A DNA stretch of 64,000 nt, from NCBI GenBank assembly GCA_963989385.1, contig OZ022499.1:55109197-55173196 (forward strand). Reading direction: 5' to 3'. Position 1 is the first letter of the stretch. Every line of letters starts with the position of its first letter. Below are positions 22,681 to 34,290 of this stretch, piece after piece. The notes under the pieces are model-generated. The model was not told the origin of the DNA. It saw only the letters and a program-made list of their open reading frames with translations, and ran no database searches. Made by a program: the position numbers and the translations under genes. This stretch comes from Ctena decussata. Taxonomy: Eukaryota; Mollusca; Bivalvia; Lucinida; Lucinidae.

Positions 22681-23490
22681 TCATCTCCTAGATTCCTCAG
22701 AATTCATACAAAATGTGTCACTATTAGCTGTTAGAATATGAAATACTCAGCCCTGTCGCATGTAGCGGCTCAATTTGATTGACGATCTAAAATTAACCGT
22801 GAAAGATATTTATTATGTGGTTCAAATTTTACTACGTGTTATTTACGTGAGAAAATACGCATTCAGAAAATATTAATATGATGCTGATACCCTTTCTTAG
22901 CGTTAAATATCTTTATTACGGGTGGAGGTCCGTTTTCTGGTGGGTGTAGCAATAACAGATTTTAAAAGAATCGGTATCATTATAAAATCTGAAAAGCCAA
23001 ATACATAATTCATATTACACCAGAGTAAAGTTGCAAAACAGTTTCTGTTTATGTCATGTGACTTTGATGCTCCCCACAGGTAAAACATATAGTCGCCTTT
23101 TTGCCAGTCTCTCCACGTTTGTCCGGAGTATTTCTTTGAACGTCTTGAGAAGACTCCAACAAAATATTGCACACAGATAAAGGGCAATGAGAAATAAAGC
23201 ACAGTATGAGGACCGTAACCATATAACAGGTAATTGTGGAGTTATTGCCCTTCTTATTTTGTTACCATGTTGTATGCTTCTCCGGTGCATACCTCTAAAC
23301 TATGAGACTCAAAAACGGCTGTAGCTAGGTTACTGACATTTCATATTTGGAATTGGCATGAAAAATAAACGGATCCATACATGATTTTTTCCATTGTCGA
23401 ACAAAGTCTTGTACTTTTGGGGTCATTTCTGCTTTGATGAAAATAAACGGTGCAGTCTTGTGACTGTGATTTCTCAATATAGCGTAGTTA
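22681..23490. other. No gene seen
   Basis: No gene supported. Homology to segment B begins only at its right end. Confidence 0.4.
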
Positions 23491-23554
23491 TATTTTGAAG
23501 TGCAGTTAGTATTCTTCCACCAGGATAACCTTTCCATTGTTGTGCACCTTTTTT

Positions 23555-23555
23555 G

Positions 23556-23586
<31 letters not shown>

Positions 23587-23640
23587 GGGTAGGGGGAGTG
23601 TGTGTGTGTGGGGGGGGGGGGGTTGGGGGTGGGGGGGTGG
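23555..23640 (+). repeat. (GT)n with long G-runs
   Basis: GT runs alternate with uninterrupted G-tracts (up to about 20), able to form Z-DNA or G-quadruplexes. The equivalent in segment B (47256-47306) is shorter and interrupted by A. Confidence 0.95.
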
Positions 23641-24686
23641 CATATCTATCGGTTTCACCGATTCTCATGTTGTTATACAAGTATGATTGAATTTGTATTC
23701 CAGTACATGTATCACATATATTCCCCAGTCATGTTGCATCGTTAGGAAACCCTTTTTAGAGAAATGCAAATTTCATTTACTTAAACCAGTCTCCACATAT
23801 GCACATTTTTGTCAAAGTAAGCATAATTCCCCAAGGCTGATTGGCAATACCTAGTCTTTTGATTAAAGACTGATTTTCAAAATCGGGTGTCAGTGGTGAG
23901 GTCTCAAAGTTCAAACATATCTAGCCCAGAAAATACATATATGATATTAGAACAGTCATATATTTTTGGGATGCAGATTCGATAATGCCCTGTAATAAGA
24001 CAATCAAGCTGTAACAGACAACAGTGTAATATGCCTTGTTTCATGTTTATGTCCATTTGTCTTGTGCCAACTTTGACAATATTTATCATCCTTATACTTT
24101 GTGTCATTTTAAAAAAAAGTATAAGCAAAATACAGAGGGGTGCAATTCCTCGTCCAACAAGCGCAACTACATGAGACATCAATTTTTGTGGTCTGTGAAA
24201 ACACTAATATACAATAGCATGCAAACTTTTCTACTTTGGTTTTAAAATACTGAAATAAGTATCCAGGGTGGTGGTGGTGGCGAAGCAGAGTGGTGGGGGA
24301 AACCGAGTGCAACGCAAGAGATGTCTACACCATGACTATATCTAATTTCATCATAAACACAGTTTATTGTACCATCAATGGAATACAATGTATAAAGATT
24401 AATTAGAACGCATGCATACGCACGTATCAAGAATTACTACATATTTTACATGCCTTGGATGTTTCAGGGGTTTTCCAAGATCACGTATTCGAGAGTACTG
24501 GGCATTAAATCGCAATAAATGCATTGTCGTTATATAGAACGAATTTCAATTTTATGACTGAAGACGCCCATATTAACGCGAATATTCAGATTCGCCAGGT
24601 GCCCACGTCCTCTGGTATCTTTATCGCGTCATAAAGCTTAATAAAGTTCCAAAGACAGAAAATAAATTGTTCATCTCCAGACAGAC

Positions 24687-24868
24687 TCATATGAGTTCTA
24701 AAAGCATCTGAAAATCTAACAAATTTTGATTTACTAATCGCATACTTTGAAGCTTTGGGAATGTTCTGTCAGGGTCTTCATTTGTCATAGGCCTGCCAAG
24801 ATCTGCTATCGCGTTCTGTTTTAAAATTTGTGGTCTTTGCTGCACTGAGTAAAGTAAATCTGTCGTAT
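24687..24868 (-). pseudogene. Exon-like relic, frame broken in the paralogous copy
   Basis: The minus-strand frame reads about 60 codons with ordinary protein composition, including QQRPQILKQNAIADLGRP and NEDPDRTFPKLQ. The segment B equivalent (about 48480-48636) has a 12-bp in-frame deletion and a 14-bp frame-breaking deletion. That pattern fits a dead exon or non-coding DNA. Family not recognised. Confidence 0.15.
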
Positions 24869-25458
24869 AGGAGATAACTATGAATCCCCGCGGTGACGTC
24901 ATCGGTAGCTTGGTTGGCAAAAGATTAGCAGCGGACAGTGTTTTTCTATAGGATAGTCTGAAGTGTAATCGCTAAAGTGCGTAAAAGATAAATAGAATAA
25001 GTGCGAATAAATAGCTACCGATTTAAAACAATTGGAAATAAGGTCTTAGTCACCTGTCCTGCGAAAAAGAAATCATTTGATTAATTGAATTCATCTAGTA
25101 AAACGCGTATTTCGATAAAACCATCAACTTAACCGGACTGTTTTTCTTAATAACTACGACTGAAAAAATATTTAAAGAATAAAATGAAAATACTGTAGAT
25201 CAGTATCTTAATCCTTTCTACTATAAATTATATTTATAAGTATAAATAGGATTAGATGAAAAAAAAATAAATAGAATATTATATCTAAGAGAACTTAAGC
25301 GGAATTACTGTAAAATGGCGATCGGATTTAGGGACAAGAAAATTAAAAATAAAAATAATAGAAATAATAATATCTATCGATGGTTGTGATTTCTTAAAAC
25401 TCATAAACAATAAAGAAAGAGAAAAAATAATTAGTGTTTGCCCCAGATAATAAACCAA

Positions 25459-25575
25459 TCAGATCACCTGAATTTTCAAATTTTCAATAGATTTATTGGT
25501 GTAGACTCATCACTTATCCATGAAGAGAGTCTTCACCAATAAATCTACTGAAGACTTGAAAACTCAAGTGATCAG
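25459..25575. repeat. Inverted repeat
   Basis: TCAGATCACCTGAATTTTCA...ATAGATTTATTGGTG pairs imperfectly with CACCAATAAATCTACTGAAG...TGATCAGA across a short loop. It sits just inside the left end of the possible 3.5-kb element. Confidence 0.7.
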
Positions 25576-26225
25576 AAATGTACAGTCTTCTGTGGCTTGT
25601 CACGTCTAAAAATAGCTTCAACATGACAGGTCAAATTGATTTTAAGTCGATGTAGATTTCTCGAATCATTACAGAGATCACCTGTTCTCAGAGTAGGCGC
25701 GCAATAAAATTATAAAAACGTGAAATTATTTTTTTTTCGGAAATGCAAATTTTCTTTATTTCATACATTTTAATATATACTAAGAACAATATGTCAAAAT
25801 ATCTGCATTCGGGGAACATTCTTTAATAAACTTTTATTCTCTCCAAAGGCCATGGGGTAAAATAAGGAAGTAATTTAAGTTTCTACCCCTTCGTTAGTGA
25901 AATGGTGATAATGTACATCAGATATTGTTAAAAATACCGTCTGTGAAACATTTTAGCACATAAAATTGTTGGGCATAGTAAAACAGCGGATACTACGAGA
26001 CTTTCAAATCCCAAACTATTAGAATCTTGCGAAATGCATGTACTCATGCATTAGTTGTCCCAAACAGGTTTAACGCACTGACTTCTTTTTTATCAGAACA
26101 GAAAGAAAGAGGCTCTTGTGCATATTTTCATATTAACGGATTGCAATACCAATGCATGTAAAAAATCAAGGGAAGAAGTAAGATAATGGAAAAAAGTAAC
26201 AGTTTTACAATGAATTTAAATTGAG

Positions 26226-27729
26226 TAACGTAGCTTACATAATAAGTGAGTATAACAAGTAAATAAAAGATATAAAAATCTAAATGTTAGTAACATTAAA
26301 AATGTATTCTATTCTTACAGAGAATACTATCAGTTAATATTTACAAGTGCACACACATGACCTTGAAGACGCAGTCAAGGTCACAAAAATTTAAACCGGT
26401 GTTATGTTTGTGTCGATGATACAGCTATGCAAGTTATGCAAACCATAACTCGGTTCAAGAGGTATCGTGGAAACAAAGAATCACGTCTCCGCAGATAAGG
26501 AAAATATTCACAGCGTTGGAGCTCATGTGAGCTTCAAAACTGGGTAAAAGTCACCAAAGCATAATCAGCAGTTTGGCTTGTCCCAATGATATAGTCATAC
26601 AACCTTGATTCAAGGGGTATATAGTAGATGCCTAGAATGTCGACAATATTCATACATCCAGTGAGTCAAGGGATATAGTAGATGCATACCATGTCGATAA
26701 GAGCATAAGTCAGGATGGATGGATGGATGGATGGATGGATGGATGGATGGATTATGGTTGGACAGACGGACGGACAGACAGACAAACAGAATGATAGATA
26801 CTGTCACGCGACACGGAGGCCGGCACGGAGGAGCAAATTCTTTTAAGAGTCGGACCTTATTAGTGGTTTTTCCCTTAAATGAGACTGTTTGCTCCTGTAG
26901 AAGCAAATCCTTTTAAGGGTTGAGAGGCAAAAATGAAGATGCCAACTTATTTCACCTGAACGTGTACCCATTTCCTCCATTCAAAACACTTAAAATCAAC
27001 AGGCTACTCTGTGATTGAATATATATCACTGCATAAGAGAGGCTGGTGCCGGCTTGGTTTTCATAAAGCTTGCGAGTTGGTCTTATATCTTATGCAGTTA
27101 GCACGTTAGCACATTTAAATAATCATATGAGAAATATGTTTATACAAATTCTGAAAGGTTTCTTTTTACATACCTAAAAAAGGGTGTCACAATAATGGGA
27201 ATCAGACAATCGACAATTAGCAGACCATAAAACTGTATAAACCGGAATTAGCAAGTTTTAAAAAGAAAATATACGTAAAGATAAGAATACTAACTGCTGT
27301 ATTCCTTATTTGGCAAAACTTCAACAGCATTTATGGAACAAAGGCAAAATACTTAAAACGTAGCTTACATAACGTAGCTTACATCATACAATATAATTAT
27401 GCATACTCCAATAAACGAAATAGAAAGTCGGAAGTTTTTGATAGTTTTGCACTCCACCTGTAAGCATATCGATTACGAATGTAACAATTTTCCCCATTCT
27501 TCTGTAGATTATTCACAATTGAGGTAACGTAGCTTACATCCTTATCCATTCTGTTGAACGTGTAGTTTTCGGAGAAAAAAATCTTCATATTATAAGCGGT
27601 CAATGCATCCATATAGTGGTTATCGAATTTGACAGCCATAAATGATTATTTTAAAGATTTATCTGGAAGCGGAATACTTGTGTATTGCTTGCTAACTATT
27701 CAGTATCATGCTGGTAACGTAGCTTACAT
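26226..27729 (+). repeat. Five exact copies of ACGTAGCTTACAT
   Basis: AACGTAGCTTACAT at about 26227, 27357, 27371 (tandem), 27526 and 27716, most preceded by T. All are in the same orientation and separated by unrelated DNA. Confidence 0.85.
26713..26790. repeat. (GGAT)n followed by (GACA/GACG)n
   Basis: About nine GGAT units, then a run of GACAGACGGACGGACAGACA. The complement resembles the CCATCCATCCGTCTGTCTG region of the element at 59675, so this may be an inverted remnant of such an element. Confidence 0.9.
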
Positions 27730-28127
27730 ACATTTTACCGACAATGCAGGTGAAAAAATGCTTTTCCCAGGGAACTGTGATTTATAAAACGGCATTTCAG
27801 GTTTGCACATAAACATATTCTATTCAGTTTAGAAGCATCCATTTATTACATTTTACATATTTTTTGCGGAAAAGGTGTGGTAGTTGTCTGTACCATTCAG
27901 AACGACATGTGTTTTATGCTAGTTTTAGCCTCTTCAAGCATCGTGAATGGAAAAAAGTTGTTCATGTGATGCTTTAATTTACAAATGAAAATGAAAAACA
28001 CATCTAGAGGCTGGAATGGAAGTGTGTTTAAGTTATTTGAAAATGTTTTTAATAGTAGTTTTGACTATAAGACATCGAATATTAGGACTTGATTGTCTAT
28101 TCTGAGAACAGGTGAGGAACAGATGAA

Positions 28128-28426
28128 GGGGAGTATTTGGCAGTATTCTCCATAAAAAGTATTTTATGGTTACTCATTAGAACCACCTCGACGAGGCGGT
28201 TCTATGGCTATTTTTAGAATAAACACACAATATTGTAAAAACATGTGGATACTTATTAGAATCGCCTCGATGAGGCAGTTCTATGGGTACCCACAGCATT
28301 GTTTTAAAGCATGTTGTAGATATTAGAGAATTGCCTCGAAAAGGCAGTTCTAATGAATATCCACAACATACGTTTTTCATGGAGAAATAAAAATAATCCC
28401 AAATTATCACAAAATACTCCTCTTAT
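28128..28426. mobile_element. Foldback family with CCTCGANGAGG palindromes, copy 1
   Basis: Ends GGGGAGTATTTGG and AAATACTCCTCTTAT are inverted. The interior has three short palindromes of the form AGAAYYRCCTCGANGAGGCRGTTCT (28179, 28258, 28327). The element at 51391-51579 has the same ends and one such palindrome. Confidence 0.7.
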
Positions 28427-28944
28427 ATGTTCCTCTGTAATAAGATGCATCTCGTAACACAAATCAAATAACTATGATTTGTGTAATGAGAAGAAAAGAA
28501 TCCTCATTCAACAAAGGAAAATCAAAGTGACCAGCCATGTTCGAGCTCCAAAAACTGAATGAATGGGAATGAGCAAAGTCATCTGAACATGAACACAAAT
28601 TATAAATGACAGCATGACACTCACTCTAGAAGCAGTATTCTAATTATGCTCCTCCTCCCCAAGCTAAATGAAAGCATTGCAAAAGCTTTAAAAGCAGTAT
28701 TCTAATTAAGCCCCTCCTCTCCAAGCTATTTTGGGACTGTCATGATATTGCATCATGTTTTGACATTGCATCATTACTAGAATCAAAGTACATTGGAGAG
28801 TGGTCATTTTGGGATTTTTTTTATTTATCATTACTATTTCTTTATTTTTTTTTTTAAATTATCTCTCAAACAAAGATTATCTGAAAGATGTTGGAAAACA
28901 GGGCAGACCAGGATCAGTTAATTATCTGGGGCAAACACTAAGCC

Positions 28945-29047
28945 GGTTAGAGGCTATGAAGAGAAATCTTCGCAATTAAGAACCTTCCGCTCGCTACGCT
29001 CGCTTCAGGTTCTTAATTGCGAAGATTTCTCTTCATAGCCTCTAACC
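28945..29047. repeat. Near-perfect 103-bp hairpin
   Basis: Arms of about 42 bp (GGTTAGAGGCTATGAAGAGA... and complement) match without visible error around loop CCGCTCGCTACGCTCGCTTC. High arm identity suggests recent origin. It lies directly against the right end of the possible 3.5-kb element. Confidence 0.85.
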
Positions 29048-29912
29048 TATACATAAAATATAGGAAGCCATACGTTTGTGCTAACGGATTATTAGCCGCA
29101 CTCGGCGCACAAACAGTCTATTTTAGATACATGTTTATTTCAAATTGTCACCACTGGACAAAGTCCGTGCTTTTTGAACTATGATAATACGCCCTTGATC
29201 ATAGGATCCACTGAAGACAGCGAAGATACTATTATACGATAGGAAACAAACATTTTTGAAAGTTACATGAAGTTCAAAAGCTTGAACTAAGAAATATAAA
29301 AGAAAAGAATATGCATCTGAGTCATTCATCAACGATTCACTGCCATTTATTCAGTCATTCATGTATGTAATGGTTTGTTTGGCCGTTCGTTCATTCGTTG
29401 TATTTTCCGTTTCCCTTTTTAAATGCTACACCATCTAGACTTTTATTTTGCGTTATGAACATGTGTGAAAAAAAGTAAAAAAATATTTTTGAAGCATCTT
29501 AGCACGAAAATAAATCACGAAATTCGATTTCATCAAAGAAAATGTAAGCCTTACATGTTATCTGTCTAAAACATTAAAATTTTGCAGTTTTAAATTCATA
29601 TTTTACACAAACAATCACGCACATTAACTATATTCTATGATACTGTATCAACCTTTCTGCCAACCCTACTCGGGGAACCCCAAGGTGTCTTATCAGTGAT
29701 GTCATGCTTTTAGCTCTTATTAAATTTGGTAAAAAATATATTTATTTTTAAGCAGCTCTTCCCAGCCAGTTTAATTGACTGTTTTATGACAGTGCTTCCA
29801 TTGTGGTTTACCGTTTGTCCGCTTATCTACAGTCTAGGAAAAATCTCTTTTTTTTTTGTTTGTTCTTATTCACGCTAATGTATGATTTATATAAATAAAA
29901 AAAGGTGAAAAT

Positions 29913-30155
29913 ATGCTTTATTTGCTTACTGCATATGCACATTTATGTTGTGTCAATGCTAGCTTAAAGTCACCCACCTGGAAAAGAACCGCCTACATTG
30001 CTATTCTTTTGAATTGTCTTACTGCTAGTGTTGTTACTTTGTTACCATTTGGACTCGCGGGTTGGACGGGAAATTTGTATTGGTTCTTGATCATTGCCTT
30101 GTTACCCTTGTTGCTTTTCTGTAAATCGAAGAAACTGTTCTGTTTGACTGTCTAA
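29913..30155 (+). CDS. 80-residue hydrophobic open frame, unknown
   Basis: The frame from an ATG at 29913 encodes a small protein with two or three hydrophobic stretches (around residues 25-50 and a final LYWFLIIALLPLLLFC), ending KSKK...LTV. The homologous frame in segment B (48834 on) is broken by a net +8-bp change and then by TGG to TGA. No splice sites, promoter or family match recognised. A chance frame in AT-rich DNA is at least as likely as a gene. Confidence 0.18.
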   Translation: MLYLLTAYAHLCCVNASLKSPTWKRTAYIAILLNCLTASVVTLLPFGLAGWTGNLYWFLIIALLPLLLFCKSKKLFCLTV

Positions 30156-31210
30156 CGTCTTGCGTCTACTTGTATATGCTCATAAATATATAAAAGTTTT
30201 ATTCACATTATTAACCACATTGTTAATCAACAGATTACAACCAACCAATACCAACTGCAAGATGTTTTAGTGTTTTACTTTTCTTTAAGAGTAGACCCCT
30301 TTTAGAAGGGACTCTTCGTCAAGGTAGGCAAATAGCCATAAAAAGTTGCTCCACTTTGAACAAACAACGGAAATTTACGGAGGTGTACCCATACATCTTT
30401 ATAGGGCTGATTTCACAAACATGCAGTTTTAAAAGCTTGATACCGGCCCTCTAAACCCGGAGATAGTATGGCGATAAATTTTGCTGCAGAGAATATGTTA
30501 CGTTAGAGTCAGAAGTTTGAGTAGCAGTAATGAAGACACAAAGCCGATCTCGTCAACGAGCGCCTTTTCTCAGGCTTATGTAATAAAACATAAACAAAAT
30601 GACAATAATCTATTTTTACACCCTCAACCTGTATGATTGAGTTTAATTACAGAATTATGTCATTTTTATTTCACCGCCCTCGCTGTTTCCATAATGTCGG
30701 TTTCAATAGACAATGGCATGTTTAAATTTTGAATAATTAAAACGTCATATTGTCAAACTGCTGGCAGTTCTTCCGAAAATATGGCATTCTGTCATTTATG
30801 TTCAAGGTTAAATCCGGTGGTTTTACTTCTAGCAAAACATGCTACCTGTAGTCATGAAATAAGTTATTGCTACGAGCTTTTAAAGCGCATGAACTAACAG
30901 CGCTTCTCAACAGCCCTCCTCATCTTCCAATTTATAAATTCTGTACAATGACGTTATTTTAAAACTTGCGACAAATTACACATTTATTATCACAATACCA
31001 ACCTGCAGGAACTCGAATCTTCCAAAACGCATAATACAGGGAGCATCGGTACCATTTATATTCTTCTTGTTCTTGGTAATCTAAAATATAGTTTGAAGTG
31101 ATATAATTATGCCTTGTGGAAAACTAACTCTGAAGGAAGCTCCTCTGGATGCAAGTAAAAAAGTTTCAAACTGAGTTATCGTTCTTTTTCATGAAATATT
31201 GTCTCGAAAA

Positions 31211-31243
31211 AGAATAAATAAATAAATAAATAAATAAATAAAA
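31211..31243. repeat. (AATA)n microsatellite
   Basis: About eight AAAT units; absent from segment B at the matching place. Confidence 0.9.
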
Positions 31244-31394
31244 ATCCTTGGTCACGCCAATAACGTTGTTAGGTATCCAGGGCTTGAAAAAGCGTGCAAA
31301 ACTTATTCTACCAGCGGTCTGAGCGATATTGATTATATTGACATGGTGGGCGAAGTATAACAAGCTGCTTTGAGACCATCTCTGTGCATATGTA

Positions 31395-31620
31395 CAGTCA
31401 ACTCTCGATATCTGGAAAACTGATGTCTCAACGTACTATGTAATTTAAAAGGATATAGCTTGGGCGCATAAATTTGCTACTTTTATTTAAATTTCAACTT
31501 TTTTTTTTCTGCAACTAGATCTACTGATATCTCAAAATAAAATTTTCTGGGACCAGAAAATTTACTTTGAGATATCAGTAGTTTGGAATGACTTCGACTT
31601 TGAGATATCGAGGGTTGACC
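31395..31620. mobile_element. Tigger/pogo-like MITE, absent from segment B
   Basis: Begins CAGTCAACTCTCGATATCT right after TA and ends GATATCGAGGGTTGAC. The inner arms CTACTGATATCTCAAA and complement surround GACC. TA target and CAGT...CTCGATATCT ends are typical of pogo/Tigger-type elements. Segment B runs through this position without it. Confidence 0.75.
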
Positions 31621-31714
31621 TTTTTCGACTTTTGTCAATGTTTCTATGGTCTACTAGTCTGGTACGTTGACCACTTCTTCTTAATAGTACCATCTTACCA
31701 CGCCCTGCTAAGTC

Positions 31715-31990
31715 TTAAGGAATGTCGTATAGAATAATTGGAAGCATTAAAAGCATTTTAAACATCGTACGAGGAACATCAAAAGGTTTTGAGCCGCAGG
31801 ATATTTGGAAATATACTGCTTTATTTTTCAACGAAGCCCCTTTCCAACTCCACACACTTATTCCATCTAGTTTGTCACTTATTGATACCCGTTTGATACC
31901 CGATCGGTAAAACTCTGCTACTCGCTCCCCTGACCAGCCATCCACAGCAGCAGTCATCTGATCCTCCTCCTCAAACCTCCTGATTTTAGC
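31715..31990 (-). CDS. Candidate terminal exon, unknown product
   Basis: On the minus strand, TCTCTTTTCCAG (a good polypyrimidine tract plus AG) is followed from 31990 by an uninterrupted 91-codon frame ending in TAA at 31715. Composition is protein-like: AKIRRFEEEDQMTAAVDGW near the start, then GERVAEFYRSGIKR and SVWSWKGASLKNKAVYFQ, and a hydrophobic tail. I do not recognise the family. Only the last ~28 bp lie in sequence shared with segment B; the rest is absent there, so the exon is A-specific or was lost from B. No upstream exon was identified. It could be a host exon, a decayed element gene, or chance. Confidence 0.3.
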   Translation of the reverse strand, partial: AKIRRFEEEDQMTAAVDGWSGERVAEFYRSGIKRVSISDKLDGISVWSWKGASLKNKAVYFQISCGSKPFDVPRTMFKMLLMLPIILYDIP

Positions 31991-33254
31991 CTGGAAAAGA
32001 GATGGAAGTCTCTGGGGCTAGGTCTAAAAATTAGGGTGGGTGACGAAGGAGTTCGTAGCCACACACGCTCACAGCTTCTATCGCAACTTGTCTTTGTAAT
32101 GTGAAGCAGATTCTCACTGGAGGGTATGTCTCTTTCAAACCGTGTTGTGACTAAACAATTGCAGCCAGCAATATGGTTCTACATGGAATCAGTAGCTTGA
32201 CATTGATGTACACAGCAGGTGTGGTACATAGTACTATCCAAATTTAAAATAAAAGAAAAAAATGTGAGAGACTCAAAACGTTTTGATAAGCCTCGTACTA
32301 AATAATAGGTTATTTTTTTTATTTTTATTTTTAGAAATGACTACCCTTAATAGCAAGAAAATAAAATGATTCTATAGCTGTCATATAGTTGAGACGAAGC
32401 AGTGGGAAAGCTTAGAGGTTAAAAAAATGAGGTCAGTTAGCATATATAAACAGATTTGTGTTTGCAACCTTTTGTTATTTTCAGGAACAATTTATCAGAT
32501 TTTTAGATTAATCATTTTACCATAGAGACAATAGGGCTAATTATTACTAATGTCCTTAAAAGAATAAAGCCTCGACTAAGCAAAAAAAAAAGAAAAAAAA
32601 AGATTGTGTTGCTTATACAGAAAAGATGACCAGACTGCCCGTTGCAAATCTAATAGGTATTATGTACTAAACTCTTACTCCTGCTCTGTCGCCATTGCTC
32701 ACTCATTATTTGAAGAAGTGTTTGGGTTCACATTAAATGAACTATGACAGATAATCATATTTCTCTGTACTATTATAGTTTTGAACTAATTTTTAAGGAT
32801 CACTCTGTCATAATCTATGAAAATTTGCGAACATACAATTTAGTGTAATACACTTCTTTTCATTGAAACCATATATATGATCAAAGGTTCCATAGACTAG
32901 TTCATCATACCATAAGTATGTCGACACTTGCATCATACTTCATCATTATCGTTAAGACACTTTGTATTGAGGTACCATTACCATTTTCTTTAATGCTTTC
33001 CCATCCTTGAACTTAAACATTTCAAACTACCCTGTCAGAAAGGATGGCTAGATAATAAGTGCTCTTGGTCTAAGCCGGGTCTATCCTAAGTCAAATACTT
33101 TCATGAGCATAAAGTCTATACTTACAATTTGTTACAAGTTACATTTCTCAAAGCCAGGATAACACCAGTGCCCGCTGAAGGTTAATTAAGTATGTATCAA
33201 TTGTTCTTCCACACTGCAAGTTTAGTCAGCTTGTGTTTGATGGTTTTCTACTTT

Positions 33255-34185
33255 AGGGACGAGTCATTTGTTATCAGGTGGGGTGGGGAGGGGGGAGGGG
33301 CGGTTACATTTTTATATGGTTAACCTAAATTTTTCCGATCCCCCCAGTCTCACCAGAATTACTTTTCCGACCCCCCCCCCCCCAGATAGGTGACAAAAAA
33401 TTTTATGACCCCCCTATCCCCAGTGCCAGATACCCGTCATACACACATACCATGTTACATATTCTATGTCAGACTGACCTCATCAAACCTAGCTGTATGA
33501 AACACAAAGAACATTTTCTTATTCCAACAGGTTAATTACATGTAATCATGGTCTGTTTAAACTTTGTCTGCGTTTCTTGTACTTTTTCTTCTGCTAATGG
33601 CCATCCAGAAAATCTGTTGTCGAATGCTTAATAATTTTAACTGTAAATAATATTAACTGGGCCTCTGGGTGGTGGGGGTCTGGTGGCGCAGCGCACAGAA
33701 GCCACTGTGTATTTGCTGATGAAAAGGCATGCGGAGAGCTGATATCACAAATGCAGGCATTAAATTTGAGATTGAGCTCAAAATCATCTACTTGACATGA
33801 GTTTTAGACACTTTTCATACTGTTTTAGCAAATCAATGAAAAGATCTGTTTTTGGATAGGAAGGTGCCCAAGTTTTTTTTGTGTCATTTCCATAAAGTGT
33901 TTTAAGTTTAAGTTTTGAGTTTGAAAGAAGAGACTCTGAAATTTTACGAGTAATGGGGGGGAGGGGGGATCTCCCCAGAAGCGGAGACATTTTTAAAAAT
34001 GAGGACTGATGGAAGAATTCTGACCCGCCAATATGCCTAATAAAATATATGACCCCCCCCCCTGCTCCAAGGCTTTTTTATTTCCGACCCCCCCCCAGTA
34101 CATCATCAAAAAAAATTCCGACCCCCCCCCTAAATGTACCCGCCTCCCCCCCCCCCCCACACCTGGTAATAAATGACTCGTCCCT
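33255..34185. mobile_element. 931-bp TIR element with C-tracts, absent from segment B
   Basis: Ends AGGGACGAGTCATTTGTTA and its complement match over about 26 bp (two mismatches). Both flanks of the interior have repeated TTCCGACCCCCCC and TATGACCCCCC modules in the same direction, and the left end has a G-rich run. Segment B has only flanking sequence at about 52627-52640, so the insertion post-dates the duplication. No coding capacity. Superfamily not assigned. Confidence 0.8.
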
Positions 34186-34290
34186 CAAGCCCTCCGCTAT
34201 TCGAGAGGGGGAGAGGGATATAGAGTTAATATGCCCGTGTGTCCTTGTTGTTCATCTGCTTTATCCGGACCATAAGTCAAGAAATGCACA

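Larger units (their letters stand above)
25431..28941. mobile_element. Possible 3.5-kb element with matching terminal repeats
   Basis: TTAGTGTTTGCCCCAGATAA at 25431 is matched by its complement ending at 28941, with similarity continuing to about 30 bp (..AACYRATC). The interior has no transposase frame, so it would be non-autonomous or decayed. No target duplication: flanks are ATAA and GCCG. It could also be two solo ends of one family. Confidence 0.45.
24869..29717. other. 4.85-kb stretch present only in segment A
   Basis: Segment B joins its two flanks directly at 48634-48636, where both A borders carry TAT (24866-24868 and 29718-29720). This fits a microhomology deletion in B; the borders do not look like transposon ends. 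The stretch holds the TIR pair 25431/28941, hairpins, the TAACGTAGC motif cluster and no supported gene. Confidence 0.8.

Noticed and set aside
26719..26916. An open frame starting with MDGWMDGWMDGW
   Set aside because: Product of the GGAT tetranucleotide repeat.
27397..27639. An 80-codon minus-strand frame
   Set aside because: It has a stop just upstream, no splice sites, and overlaps an ACGTAGCTTACAT motif; no family recognised.
28945..29047. A hairpin as a transcription terminator
   Set aside because: Intrinsic terminators are bacterial; no adjacent gene; the length fits a foldback element.
24869..29717. The whole A-specific stretch as one transposon
   Set aside because: Its borders have only TAT in common and no inverted ends; a deletion in the other copy explains it better.
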